Shown here piece by piece: positions 16,145 through 25,010 of a stretch of DNA of 64,000 nucleotides. Position 1 is the stretch's first letter; each line of letters begins with the position of its first letter. Under the pieces are notes generated by a model. The model was given only the letters and a program-made list of their open reading frames with translations, had not been told where the DNA came from and did not search any database. The DNA lies in assembly GCF_030317145.1 (NCBI RefSeq), contig NZ_JASZYE010000002.1:744001-808000 (forward strand), read 5' to 3'. The position numbers and the translations under genes are program-made. This stretch comes from Variovorax flavidus (lineage in GTDB: Bacteria > Pseudomonadota > Gammaproteobacteria > Burkholderiales > Burkholderiaceae_C).

Positions 16145-17937
16145 GCCAGATCCGGGCCGCTTCTCGGACCGAACCATGCACGCTCATAGGCCCCTTTGGC
16201 CGCCCGTTCGGCCGATGCGTCGCCCCGCTTGCGCTCCACTTCCACCAGCCCCGCGAGCGCCCATCCGTTGTTGCGCACGTGGACCAGCGAATCGCGAAAC
16301 GCCTGCTGCGCCTCGTCGAGCTTGCCCTGGCGCAGCTTCACCGAGCCCAGCGATTGCCGCACCGGGTAGTACCAGAAGGGCGGCTCGGTGTAGGGGATGG
16401 TGTCCTCGATCTTGACGGCGTCCGAATAGAACCTGGCCGCGCCGTCGAGGTCGCCGTTCGCATCGGCGAGGCGTCCCGCTGCCACGAGGCCGGCAGTGCG
16501 GATGATCTCCCGGGCCGGCAGGGCCCACGCCTCGAAGGCCTTGTAGTCGGCCGTGCGCTCGATCTTCTCGATGGCGTCGATCTCCTTCTGCGCGCCAGCC
16601 TTGTCCTTCTGCGATGCGTAGGCGACGGCGCGCGCGTAGTGGTACATGGTCGAGACCAGCGCGGCATCGTCGCTCGGCGGCGGGAGCTTGAGGATGGTGT
16701 CCGCATCGCTGAAGCGCGCATGCGCCGCGAAGGGCGCGGACTTGATCGGCTGAAGGATCGGGAACGCCTTGACCAGTTCCATCGGCACCGAGGCGTCGAG
16801 CTTCTTCGCGGATTCGACGGCGGTCTTGCCATCGCCGCCCATCTGCGCCGACACCAGCACGAAGTGGATGTTGTGCGGGTAGTAGGCGGTCTTGTAGATC
16901 GGGTCCGACGGCGAGGTCTTGAAGTAGTTCTCGTCGACCTGTGTCGCCTTGCGGTTGAGCGTCATCGAGTCGCGGTACAGGCCGACGCGGTAGTAGATGT
17001 GCGCGGGCATGTGGACGATGTGGCCGGCGCCCGGCATCAGCGCCGCGAGGCGGTTGGCATAGGGCATCGCCTTCTCGGGCTGCGTGGACGCTTCCATCGC
17101 GTGGATGTAGAGATGGATGGCGCCGGCATGCGCCGGGTCGCGCTTGAGCACTGTCTCCAGCGTGCCGACGATGTCCGCGCCGCGGCCCTTCGGCCGGGCA
17201 CCGCCGGCTTCCCAGTAGTCCCAAGGTTGCGTGTCCATCGCGGCTTCGGCGTAGAGCGTCTGCACCGTGTTGTCGGCGGGGAATGCGGTCGCGACGGCTT
17301 TCATCGCATCGGCATAGGCCGCATCGAGCGGTGCGCGGTCGGGCGGTGGGTTGGCGGCGTAGCGCTTTTCGAGCGCGCCGATCAGCGCCTGCTCCTTCAG
17401 GCTGGCGCCGCCCCTGAGAGCGACCGCCTTGCCCAAGGCCACCATGGCGGGTGCGTTGGCCTCCGGCATCATCGGCACGTTGATGTTGCTGCCGAGCACA
17501 TAGGCCTCGCCCCAGAAGCACATCGCGCATTGAGGGTCGAGCCTTTGCGCGGCCTGGAAGGCCCGCTGCGCCTCGGCGTGGTTGAAGCCGAAGGCCAGCC
17601 GCAAGCCCTGGTTGAAGTAGGCCTGCGCCTGCGCGCTGCGGGTCGTGATGCGGAACTGCAGCGAGCCCAGGTTCTTGTAGAGCGGCGGGTCGCTGGTGGC
17701 CGCGTCCGCTGGCGGTGGGGTCTGGGTCGCGACGCGAACCAGCGCCTTCAGCAACGCGGGCTGCCCGGACACCACCGGTCCGCAGACTCTGCCGGATGGC
17801 GACAGCAGCGGATCGAAACTGCCGGACGCGCGCCCGGCGCTGACGCCGTCCGCCACCAGCAAGCCGGTTGAAGCGAGGATGCAGGCCGATGCCGCGTAGA
17901 CGCGCCGACGCGGCAGAGGAGATCGATGCGATGGCAT
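16135..17937 (-). CDS. Large exported TPR protein
   Basis: This 600-residue protein has an N-terminal signal segment (RRRVYAASACILASTGLLVAD). Several TPR-like pairs follow, for example QAYFNQGLRLAFGFNHAEAQRAFQAAQRLD and KLDEAQQAFRDSLVHVRNNGW. HxxH-like positions occur (IHLYIHAMEAS; HIVHMPAHIYYRVG). The pair CAMCFWGEA and the MPAHIY motif are characteristic of a TPR family usually annotated only as tetratricopeptide repeat protein. AAGGAGG lies upstream of ATG 17937. It follows the ABC importer genes by 74 bp on the same strand but seems functionally separate. No catalytic role can be assigned. Confidence 0.82.
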   Translation of the reverse strand: MPSHRSPLPRRRVYAASACILASTGLLVADGVSAGRASGSFDPLLSPSGRVCGPVVSGQPALLKALVRVATQTPPPADAATSDPPLYKNLGSLQFRITTRSAQAQAYFNQGLRLAFGFNHAEAQRAFQAAQRLDPQCAMCFWGEAYVLGSNINVPMMPEANAPAMVALGKAVALRGGASLKEQALIGALEKRYAANPPPDRAPLDAAYADAMKAVATAFPADNTVQTLYAEAAMDTQPWDYWEAGGARPKGRGADIVGTLETVLKRDPAHAGAIHLYIHAMEASTQPEKAMPYANRLAALMPGAGHIVHMPAHIYYRVGLYRDSMTLNRKATQVDENYFKTSPSDPIYKTAYYPHNIHFVLVSAQMGGDGKTAVESAKKLDASVPMELVKAFPILQPIKSAPFAAHARFSDADTILKLPPPSDDAALVSTMYHYARAVAYASQKDKAGAQKEIDAIEKIERTADYKAFEAWALPAREIIRTAGLVAAGRLADANGDLDGAARFYSDAVKIEDTIPYTEPPFWYYPVRQSLGSVKLRQGKLDEAQQAFRDSLVHVRNNGWALAGLVEVERKRGDASAERAAKGAYERAWFGPRSGPDLARL

Positions 17938-18011
17938 GGCGTTCCTCCTTGGGAGCGCCGAATTTTGGCACTCGGCGTGGTGCTCCGCAATCGAGCGCCG
18001 CGCGAGGCGGG

Positions 18012-18713
18012 CTACACGCCGAGCAGTTCCTCCAGCACATCCGGCGCAGCCACCAGATCCGCCGACGCGCCGTGCCGCACGATGCGGCCCTTCTCCATCA
18101 CCACGGCCCGGTCGGTATGCGCGAGCACCTTGCGCCAGTCGCGATCGACGATCAGTGTCGCGATGCCGGTCTCGCGAATGGCGCCGATCACGCGCCAGAT
18201 CTCGGCCACGATCAGCGGCGCGAGGCCTTCGGTCGCTTCGTCGAGGATCATGAGGCGCGGGTTGGTCATCAGCGCGCGGCCGATGGAGAGCATCTGCTGC
18301 TCGCCGCCCGACAGTTGCTGGCCGCCATGCGAGAGCCGTTCCGTCAGGCGCGGGAAGGTCGCCATCACGCGGTCGAAGGTCCAGTCGCGCTTGCCGTCGA
18401 TGCCGGCGCGCGCGCTCATCACGAGGTTCTCGCGCACCGAGAGGTTCGGGAAGATGCCCCGGCCTTCGGGCACGTAGCCGATGCCGCGGCGCGCCATCTT
18501 CTCGGGCACCCAGCCGGTGACTTCCTGGGCGTCGAGCCGTACGTGCCCGGAGGCCGGGCGCACATAGCCCATCAGCGAGCGGATCAGCGTGGTCTTGCCC
18601 ATGCCGTTGCGGCCCAGCAGGCCGACGGACGTGGCCGCGGGAATCTCGACATCCACGCCGCGCAGGATGTGGCTGTCGCCGTAGTAGGTGTTGAGGTCTT
18701 GGATCTGGAGCAT
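18012..18713 (-). CDS. Branched-chain-type ABC importer ATPase, LivF type
   Basis: This 233-residue protein has Walker A GRNGMGKTT, the signature LSGGEQQM and Walker B LMILDEATEGLAP. It lacks the C-terminal extension of LivG, so it is the LivF-type subunit. ATG 18713 follows the LivG stop by one base, so the two are coupled. It is the last gene of the leftward ABC set beside benzoate-CoA ligase. In box clusters such importers are thought to take up benzoate or a related aromatic acid; that substrate is inferred from context. Confidence 0.9.
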   Translation of the reverse strand: MLQIQDLNTYYGDSHILRGVDVEIPAATSVGLLGRNGMGKTTLIRSLMGYVRPASGHVRLDAQEVTGWVPEKMARRGIGYVPEGRGIFPNLSVRENLVMSARAGIDGKRDWTFDRVMATFPRLTERLSHGGQQLSGGEQQMLSIGRALMTNPRLMILDEATEGLAPLIVAEIWRVIGAIRETGIATLIVDRDWRKVLAHTDRAVVMEKGRIVRHGASADLVAAPDVLEELLGV

Positions 18714-18714
18714 G

Positions 18715-19461
18715 TCAGTGGTCCTCGCCCAGATACGCGGTGCGGACCTCGGGATTGGTGCGGATCGACGCGGGATCACCCGTCGCGATCACCGTGCCGT
18801 TGACCATCACCGTGATGCGATCGGCAATGCGGAACACCGCATCCATGTCGTGCTCGACCAGAAGGATCGCGTGCGAAGCCTTGAGGCTCGCCAGCAGCCC
18901 GAGCATGCGCTCCGTCTCTTCCGCGCCCATGCCGGCCAGCGGCTCGTCGAGCAGCAGCACGCGCGGCTTGGTCGCCAGGCACATCGCGACTTCGAGCTGG
19001 CGCTTGGCGCCGTGGCTCAGCGTGCCGGCGATGCGATCCGCGACGGCTTCGAGGCCGGCGGCCGATAGGGACTCGCGTGCGGCGGCATTGCTCTCGGCGC
19101 ACTGCTTCGACGACTGCCAGATGGCCCACGGCCGCGGCGTCGCGGCCTGAGCGGCGAGCCGGCAGTTTTCGAGCACGGTGAACTCCGGGAAGATCGTCGT
19201 GCGCTGGTAGCTGCGCCCCACGCCCGCCAGCGCACGGCGGAACTGTGCGCGCTGCGTGATGTCCTCGCCGTCGAGCGAGATGCGGCCATCGGACGCACTG
19301 ATCTCGCCCGAGAGCATGTTGATCAGCGTGGACTTGCCGGCGCCGTTGGTGCCGATCACGGCATGCACTTCGCCACGGCGCAGGTCCAGCGTCACGGCAT
19401 TGACGGCGACCAGGCCACCGAAGCGGCGCGTCAACGTATCGACCGCAAGAAGGGTGCTCAT
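18715..19461 (-). CDS. Branched-chain-type ABC importer ATPase, LivG type
   Basis: This 248-residue ATPase has Walker A GTNGAGKST, the Q-loop region GRSYQRTTIFPEFTVLEN, a variant signature LSHGAKRQLE and Walker B VLLLDEPLAGMG. The LSHGAKRQLEVA form and the H-loop LLVEHDMDAV are typical of LivG. Its ATG overlaps the LivM stop by 4 nt (ATGA). It pairs with the LivF-type ATPase to drive the LivH/LivM channel. Likely substrate is an aromatic carboxylate, from context. Confidence 0.9.
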   Translation of the reverse strand: MSTLLAVDTLTRRFGGLVAVNAVTLDLRRGEVHAVIGTNGAGKSTLINMLSGEISASDGRISLDGEDITQRAQFRRALAGVGRSYQRTTIFPEFTVLENCRLAAQAATPRPWAIWQSSKQCAESNAAARESLSAAGLEAVADRIAGTLSHGAKRQLEVAMCLATKPRVLLLDEPLAGMGAEETERMLGLLASLKASHAILLVEHDMDAVFRIADRITVMVNGTVIATGDPASIRTNPEVRTAYLGEDH

Positions 19462-20408
19462 GCGGCTCCCTTCGGCGAGATACGCGACGCAATCCCGATG
19501 ATGCCCTTGGGCAGCAAGGCGACGAAGGCAATGATGGCGAGGCCCAGCGTCAATTGCCAGTGGTCGGCCAGCGGCCCGACGATGGCATGCGTGGACAGCA
19601 GTTCCTTCAGCAGCGTGAAGGCGACGGCGCCGATCACCGCGCCGCGCAGGTGGCCGAGGCCGCCCAGGATGATCATCAGCAGCACCTCGCCCGAGTTGTG
19701 CCATGCGAGCAGTTCGGGGTTGACCACGCCATCGCGCGACGCCACGAGAAAGCCCGCCAGACCGGCCAGCGCGCCCGCGATCACGAAGGCCGCGAGCTTG
19801 TAGCCGTACACCGGGAAGCCGGCCGCGCGCATGCGCTGCTCGTTGACGCGGATGCCGGCCAGCGCGGCGCCGAAGCGCGAGCGCCGGATCAGCGCGAGAA
19901 AGCCGTAGGTGCCCGCGAGCGCAGCCAGCACGAAGTAGAACTGAACGAAGCGGTTCTCCATGTCGAGCGCGCCCAGGGCAGGGCGGATGTACATGTAGAT
20001 GCCGTCGCTGCCGCCACCCAGTGCGGTGTCGTGGAACACGAAGAACGCCATCTGCGCGAAAGCCAGCGTGACCATGATGAAGTACACGCCGCGCGTGCGC
20101 AGGCTCAGCGCGCCGACGACGAGGGCATAGGCCGCCGCGCAGCCCATCGCCAGCGGCAGCAGGAAGGCTATCGAGCCGCCTTCCTTGCCCGAGCCGAGCA
20201 CCGTCGCATAGGCGCCGATGCCGTAGAAGGCCGCGTGGCCGAGGCTCACGAGGCCGGTCATGCCGACCAGCAGTTCGAGGCTCAGCGCGAAGATCGAAAG
20301 GATCATCACCTTCACGACCAGGTCCGAGAGATAGGGGCTCAGCATCGGGCCGAGCAAGCCGAGCGCGATGGCGCAGAGGAGGGGGATGAAATGCGAGATG
20401 CGTTGCAT
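19458..20408 (-). CDS. Branched-chain-type ABC importer permease, LivM type
   Basis: This 316-residue protein has eight to ten membrane segments and the LivM landmarks GMTGLVSLGHAAFYGIGAY (about residues 48-66) and SLRTRGVYFIMVTLAFAQM. The cytoplasmic coupling loop is RSRFGAALAGIRVNEQRMRAAGFPV. It forms the translocation path with the LivH-type subunit. ATG 20408 lies 2 bp after the LivH stop. Confidence 0.9.
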   Translation of the reverse strand: MQRISHFIPLLCAIALGLLGPMLSPYLSDLVVKVMILSIFALSLELLVGMTGLVSLGHAAFYGIGAYATVLGSGKEGGSIAFLLPLAMGCAAAYALVVGALSLRTRGVYFIMVTLAFAQMAFFVFHDTALGGGSDGIYMYIRPALGALDMENRFVQFYFVLAALAGTYGFLALIRRSRFGAALAGIRVNEQRMRAAGFPVYGYKLAAFVIAGALAGLAGFLVASRDGVVNPELLAWHNSGEVLLMIILGGLGHLRGAVIGAVAFTLLKELLSTHAIVGPLADHWQLTLGLAIIAFVALLPKGIIGIASRISPKGAA

Positions 20409-20410
20409 GT

Positions 20411-21283
20411 TCAGACCTTGCGTCCCATCAAGCCTTCGGGGCGCCAAATCAACACGATCGCCATCAGCACATAAACCCCCATGCCGCTGAGTTCAGCGAA
20501 GAACACCTTGCCGAAGGTATCGACGAAGCCCACCAGCAGCGACGCCACCAGCGCACCGGTGATCGAGCCGATGCCGCCGATCACCACCACGACGAAGCAG
20601 ATGATCAGCACGCTCGCACCCATGCCTGGGTAGACCGAGGACATCGGCGCTGCGATCATGCCGGCCAGTGCCGCGAGCGCCACGCCGGCCGCGAACACGA
20701 TGCGATAGAGGCGCCGGATGTCGATGCCCAGCCCGCGCACCATGTCGCGGTTGCTCGCACCGGCGCGGATCATCATGCCCAGCCGCGTGCGATTGACCAC
20801 GTAATACAGCGCGACCGCCAGCACCACGCACGCCGCCGAGGCGAAGAGCCGATACCAGGGATAGCTCATGAGATCGCCCAGCGCGAAGCTGCCTTCGAGC
20901 CAGGGCGGCGCCTTCACGCCGTGCACGTCGTTGCCCACCAGCAGCGAGCGCAGTTCCTCGAAGACCAGGATCAGCCCGTAGGTCATCAGCACCTGCTGCA
21001 GGTGGTCCCGCTGGTAGAGGTAGCTGAAGAAGGCCCACTCCAGCACATAGCCGAAGACGGCGGCGAGCACCACGCCCGCCACCAGCATCACGATGAACTG
21101 GTCGCCGAAGAGCGGCGACAGCGCGAACGCCATGTAGGCGCCGATCATGTAGAAGCTGCCGTGGGCGAGATTGATCACGCCCATGATCCCGAAGATCAGC
21201 GTCAGCCCGGAGGCGACGAGGAACAGCAGCAGCCCGTACTGCACGGAGTTCAGGCACTGAACGAGAAAGGTACCGAAGTCCAT
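20411..21283 (-). CDS. Branched-chain-type ABC importer permease, LivH type
   Basis: This 290-residue integral membrane protein begins FLVQCLNSVQYGLLLFLVASGLTLIFGIMGVINLAHGSFYMIGAY, the standard LivH N-terminus. It has the coupling loop NRTRLGMMIRAGASNRDMVRGLGI and ends IVLIWRPEGLMGRK. It follows the substrate-binding protein by 19 bp in the same leftward operon. Confidence 0.9.
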   Translation of the reverse strand: MDFGTFLVQCLNSVQYGLLLFLVASGLTLIFGIMGVINLAHGSFYMIGAYMAFALSPLFGDQFIVMLVAGVVLAAVFGYVLEWAFFSYLYQRDHLQQVLMTYGLILVFEELRSLLVGNDVHGVKAPPWLEGSFALGDLMSYPWYRLFASAACVVLAVALYYVVNRTRLGMMIRAGASNRDMVRGLGIDIRRLYRIVFAAGVALAALAGMIAAPMSSVYPGMGASVLIICFVVVVIGGIGSITGALVASLLVGFVDTFGKVFFAELSGMGVYVLMAIVLIWRPEGLMGRKV

Positions 21284-21302
21284 GCAGTCTCTTCGTTGAC
21301 GA

Positions 21303-22469
21303 TTACAGCTTGCAGCCGCGGGCCGGGTCGGCCAGATTCTTCACGGCGATGTTGACGAGCTTGTTCTCGTTGCCCTCGACCTTGCGCAGGTAGATGTCCT
21401 GCACCGGGTTGTGCGCCTTGTTCATCGTGAAGGCGCCGCGCGGGCTGTCGATCTTGGCCTTCTCGATGGCGGAGGCGAACTCGGCCTTCTTCGAGATGTC
21501 GCCCTTCACGGCGCTGAGGCCGACCGCGAGCATCTGCGCTGCGTCGTAGCCCTGGACCGCATACACGTCGGGCTGCAGCTTGAAGGACTTGGCATAGGCG
21601 GTGCGGAAGGCCGTGTCGCGCGGCGTGTTCAGGCCGTCGGCATAGTGCAGGGTGGTTTCCATGCCCTGCGCGGCGGCGCCTTGCGCTTCGAGCGTGCCGT
21701 CGGTCAGGAAGCCGGGGCCGACGAGCGGGATGGTCTTGTTGAGGCCGGCTGCCGCGTAGTCCTTGACGAACTTGACCGCGCCGCCGCCCGCGAAGAAGGC
21801 GTAGACCACATCCGGCTTGGCCGCCGCGATCTCGGTCAGCAGCGCCTGGAACTCGACGTTCGGGAAGGGCACGGTGAGCTGCTTGTCGACCTTGCCGCCC
21901 GCCTTCTCGAAGCCTTCCTTGAAGCCCGCCACCGATTCGTCGCCCGCCGCGTACTTCCAGGTGATGGTCATCGCCTTCTTCTTGCCCTGCTTGCCGGCGA
22001 CTTCGCCCATCGCGTAGGCCGGCTGCCAGTTCGAGAACGAGCTGCGGAAGATGTTCTGCGCGCACATCGGGCCGGTGACGGCGTCCGCGCCGGCGTTGGG
22101 CACGATCAGCACGGTGCCGCTTTCCTTCGCGGCCTTGGCCATCGCCATCGCGACGCCGGAATGCACGGTGCCGATGATGACGTCGACGTTGTCGCGCTTG
22201 ATCAGCTTGTTGACGTTGTCCGTGGCCTTGGCCGGATCGGATTCGTCGTCGACCTTGACGAACTCGATCTCGCGGCCGCCGAGCTTGCCGCCCTGCTCGT
22301 CGATGCGCAGCTTGAAGCCGTTTTCAATGGCCACGCCGAGTGCCGCGTAAGTGCCGCTGAACGGAAGCATCAGGCCCACCTTCAGCTTGCCCTGCTGGGC
22401 ATGGCCCAGCGTGGCGATACAGGCCAGCGCGAGGGCTGTCAGCGTGGTGCGTGCGATGCGGGTGCTCAT
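21303..22469 (-). CDS. ABC importer periplasmic binding protein, likely for benzoate
   Basis: This 388-residue protein has a signal peptide (TLTALALACIATLGHAQ) and the two-lobed type-I periplasmic binding fold: GLMLPFSGTYAALGVAIENGFKL, then VDVIIGTVHSGVAMAM, then GYDAAQMLAVGL. Such proteins beside benzoate-CoA ligase in box clusters are the presumed benzoate receptors; binding is not shown here. AAGGAG precedes ATG 22469. An AT-rich promoter-like segment lies upstream at 22551-22590, so the importer may have its own promoter within the leftward cluster. Confidence 0.88.
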   Translation of the reverse strand: MSTRIARTTLTALALACIATLGHAQQGKLKVGLMLPFSGTYAALGVAIENGFKLRIDEQGGKLGGREIEFVKVDDESDPAKATDNVNKLIKRDNVDVIIGTVHSGVAMAMAKAAKESGTVLIVPNAGADAVTGPMCAQNIFRSSFSNWQPAYAMGEVAGKQGKKKAMTITWKYAAGDESVAGFKEGFEKAGGKVDKQLTVPFPNVEFQALLTEIAAAKPDVVYAFFAGGGAVKFVKDYAAAGLNKTIPLVGPGFLTDGTLEAQGAAAQGMETTLHYADGLNTPRDTAFRTAYAKSFKLQPDVYAVQGYDAAQMLAVGLSAVKGDISKKAEFASAIEKAKIDSPRGAFTMNKAHNPVQDIYLRKVEGNENKLVNIAVKNLADPARGCKL

Positions 22470-22554
22470 GGATAGGACTCCTTGTTGAAAAAAACGGAAG
22501 GTTGCGACCGCGGACGGTTCGGAAATCCAGGGACATCCGCCAATGCACGAGAGG

Positions 22555-22590
22555 TCAATACTTTATAGCTAAACTATTTATCTCTCAATT
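22555..22590 (-). promoter_or_regulatory. AT-rich promoter region of the ABC importer with near-palindrome
   Basis: This short, strikingly AT-rich island holds ATAGCTAAACTAT (22565-22577), palindromic except for one base pair. Read leftward there is a TTGAGA and, 15 nt on, a TATAAA. It probably drives the importer genes; the regulator is unknown. Confidence 0.45.
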
Positions 22591-23404
22591 AAGCGTTTTC
22601 CCGAGGTTTCGCCGAAGGGTCTTTCACGAAAGAAACGGTCGCAACTATCGCTGTTTCGGGCTGGTCGCGATGCGGGGAATGCCCGCAGTCCGGGATCTCC
22701 ACGAGCCGCGTCTGCGGCGCCCGCTCGGCGATGCCGCGAATCTGGCGAAGGGTGCCGTATTCGTCGTCGATTCCCTGCATAGCAAGAACCGGGCAACGGA
22801 TCGTGTCGAGTTCGCTTTCGATGTTCCATTGCCGGAAGGGCGGGTGCAGCCAGATGCGGTTCCAGCCCCAGAAGGCGGAGTCCACGTCGTCGTGGTAGCG
22901 GCCGAGCTTCTTCGGCATGTCGGTCTGGATGTAGGCCTGGCGCGCCAGCTCGATGTTGGCGACGGTCACGTCCTCCACGAAGATGTGCGGCGCCAGCACG
23001 ACGAGGCCGGAGACCCTGTCCGGAAAGCGCGAGGCATAGAGCAGCGAGATCGATCCGCCGTCGCTGTGGCCGAAGAGCCAGGGCTTTTCTTCGAGGCCGA
23101 TCGCGTCGAAGAAGGCGGGCAGCACCTCGTGCGCCTGGCGGTGCATGAAGTCCACGTCCCACACCTCGTCGGCGTCCCGCGGGGTCGAGCGGCCGTAGCC
23201 GGGGCGCGAGAACACCAGGCCGCGGAAACCGCCGGCTTCGCACAGCCGCTCGGGGAAATCCTTCCACATCGCGATCGAGCCGAGGCCTTCGTGCAGGAAG
23301 ACAAGGAGGGGCGCGCCTGTGCGTTCCGGTGCGATGCGCACGTATTCGATGCGCACGTCCCTTCCCCGCCAGCGGATGGCGGCGAATTCGGAATCGGGGC
23401 TCAT
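22589..23404 (-). CDS. Alpha/beta hydrolase of the benzoate cluster
   Basis: This 271-residue hydrolase has a nucleophile elbow GHSDGGS, the oxyanion segment LVFLHEGLGSIAMWKDFP, the acid region QGIDDEYGT and the catalytic His in DCGHSPHRDQP. Family members in box clusters are candidates for a thioesterase or lactone/enol hydrolase step, possibly hydrolysing a CoA ester to release CoA, but the substrate is not established. ATG 23404 overlaps the benzoate-CoA ligase stop by 4 nt (ATGA), so the two are translationally coupled. Confidence 0.87.
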   Translation of the reverse strand: MSPDSEFAAIRWRGRDVRIEYVRIAPERTGAPLLVFLHEGLGSIAMWKDFPERLCEAGGFRGLVFSRPGYGRSTPRDADEVWDVDFMHRQAHEVLPAFFDAIGLEEKPWLFGHSDGGSISLLYASRFPDRVSGLVVLAPHIFVEDVTVANIELARQAYIQTDMPKKLGRYHDDVDSAFWGWNRIWLHPPFRQWNIESELDTIRCPVLAMQGIDDEYGTLRQIRGIAERAPQTRLVEIPDCGHSPHRDQPETAIVATVSFVKDPSAKPRENA

Positions 23405-24966
23405 GGTTTCGCCGCCGAGCCGGCCTTCTCGCGGTCGCGAAGGCGGAAGCGCTGGATCTTTCCTGTCGCGGTCTTCGGGAGTTCGTCGACGAACTCGATG
23501 AAGCGCGGGTATTTGTAGGGCGCGAGGCGTTCCTTGACGAAGGCTTTCAGTTCGTCCTCCTCGACCGACTGGCCGTCCTTGCGCACCACGTATGCCTTGG
23601 TCTTGGTCAGGCCGTCCGCGTCTTCCTTGCCGATCACCGCGGCTTCGAGCACGGCGGGATGCTGCATCAGCGTGGCCTCGACCTCGAAGGGCGAGACGTA
23701 GATGCCGCTGACCTTCAGCATGTCGTCGCTGCGGCCCGCGTAGGTGTAGTAGCCGTCCGCATCGCGCGAGTACTTGTCGCCGCTCTTGGTCCAGCCGTCG
23801 CGGAAGGTATCGGCGCTCTTTTCGGGGTTGGCCCAGTACATCAGCGCGGTGCTCGGTCCCTTGATATAGAGGTCGCCGACCTCGCCGACGCCGACGGCCT
23901 GGCCGTCCTCCCCGCGCAGTTCGATCTCGTAGCCTTCCACCGGCTTGCCGGTGGTGCCGTAGCGGATGTCGCCGGGCCGGTTGGAGATGAAGATGTGCAG
24001 CATCTCGGTCGAGCCGATGCCGTCGACGATCTCGCAGCCGAAGTGCTGCTTGAAGCGCTGCGCGATCTCGCCCGGCAGGGCCTCGCCGGCCGACGAGCAC
24101 ATGCGCAGTGCGACAGCTTCGCGGGCGGGCAGCTTGGGCGACGCGAGCATGCCGGCGAAACCCGTGGGAGCACCGAAGAAGACCGTCGGCTTGTGCGCAC
24201 CGGTCCAGCGCTTGAAGGTGGCATCCGGCGTCGGCCGCTCGGCCATGAGCAGCACGGTCGCGCCGACCGAGAGCGGAAAGGTCAGCGCATTGCCGAGCCC
24301 GTACGCGAAGTACATCTTGGCGGCGGAGAAGCAGACGTCGTTCTCCGTCAGGCCCAGCACCGGCTTGCCATACAGCTCAGCCGTCCACCACGGATTGGCG
24401 TGCGTGTGCACCGTGCCCTTGGGCTTGCCGGTCGAGCCGGACGAGTAGAGCCAGAAGGCGTGATCCTGCGGGGCTGTGGGGGCAGGCTCGGCAAGCGGCG
24501 CGTGTGCGGCGATGGCCGAGTCGAGGTTGTGTGCGCCGTCGGGCAGCGGTGCGGCCGGTTGCGAGACGAACAGCGTCCGGATCGCGTTCGGCCCCTTCGC
24601 CATCGCCTCCTGCAGCACCGGCAGCAACGCACCGGAGACCAGCGCCGCGGTCGCGCCGCTGTGGCTCAGCATGTAGGCGTAGTCGTCCGCGGTGAGCAGG
24701 GTGTTGACCGCCACCGGCACGACGCCGGCATAGAGGCTGCCGAGAAAGCTGACGGGCCAGTCGCTGCCGTCGAGCATCAGCAGCAGCACGCGATCCTCGC
24801 AGCGCACGCCTTCGTCGAGCAGGGCGGCTGCGAGACGGCGCGAGCGGTCTTCCAACTGGCCGTAGCCGAGTGCGCCGCGGTCGTCCACATAGGCCGTCTT
24901 CTGGGCGCGGCCACGGTTGAGCGCGAACAGGTGCTCCGCGAAGTTGAAGGGGTTGGGCAGGCTCAT
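23401..24966 (-). CDS. bclA: Benzoate-CoA ligase
   Basis: This 521-residue ANL-family enzyme activates benzoate with ATP and CoA to benzoyl-CoA, the entry step of the box pathway. The P-loop is YSSGSTGKPKG, the A5 region is GIGSTEMLHIFISN, the hinge is near YYTYAGRSDDMLKVSG, and the catalytic Lys lies in PKTATGKIQRFRL close to the C-terminus. SAAKMYFAYGLGN and FGAPTGFAGML are typical of benzoate-CoA ligases. GAGGAGA precedes ATG 24966. It lies between the semialdehyde dehydrogenase and the hydrolase in the leftward arm. Confidence 0.94.
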   Translation of the reverse strand: MSLPNPFNFAEHLFALNRGRAQKTAYVDDRGALGYGQLEDRSRRLAAALLDEGVRCEDRVLLLMLDGSDWPVSFLGSLYAGVVPVAVNTLLTADDYAYMLSHSGATAALVSGALLPVLQEAMAKGPNAIRTLFVSQPAAPLPDGAHNLDSAIAAHAPLAEPAPTAPQDHAFWLYSSGSTGKPKGTVHTHANPWWTAELYGKPVLGLTENDVCFSAAKMYFAYGLGNALTFPLSVGATVLLMAERPTPDATFKRWTGAHKPTVFFGAPTGFAGMLASPKLPAREAVALRMCSSAGEALPGEIAQRFKQHFGCEIVDGIGSTEMLHIFISNRPGDIRYGTTGKPVEGYEIELRGEDGQAVGVGEVGDLYIKGPSTALMYWANPEKSADTFRDGWTKSGDKYSRDADGYYTYAGRSDDMLKVSGIYVSPFEVEATLMQHPAVLEAAVIGKEDADGLTKTKAYVVRKDGQSVEEDELKAFVKERLAPYKYPRFIEFVDELPKTATGKIQRFRLRDREKAGSAAKP

Positions 24967-25010
24967 CGTGTGTCTCCTCGGGTCCGTCTGATGGGTGATG
25001 CGGGCTGCTG

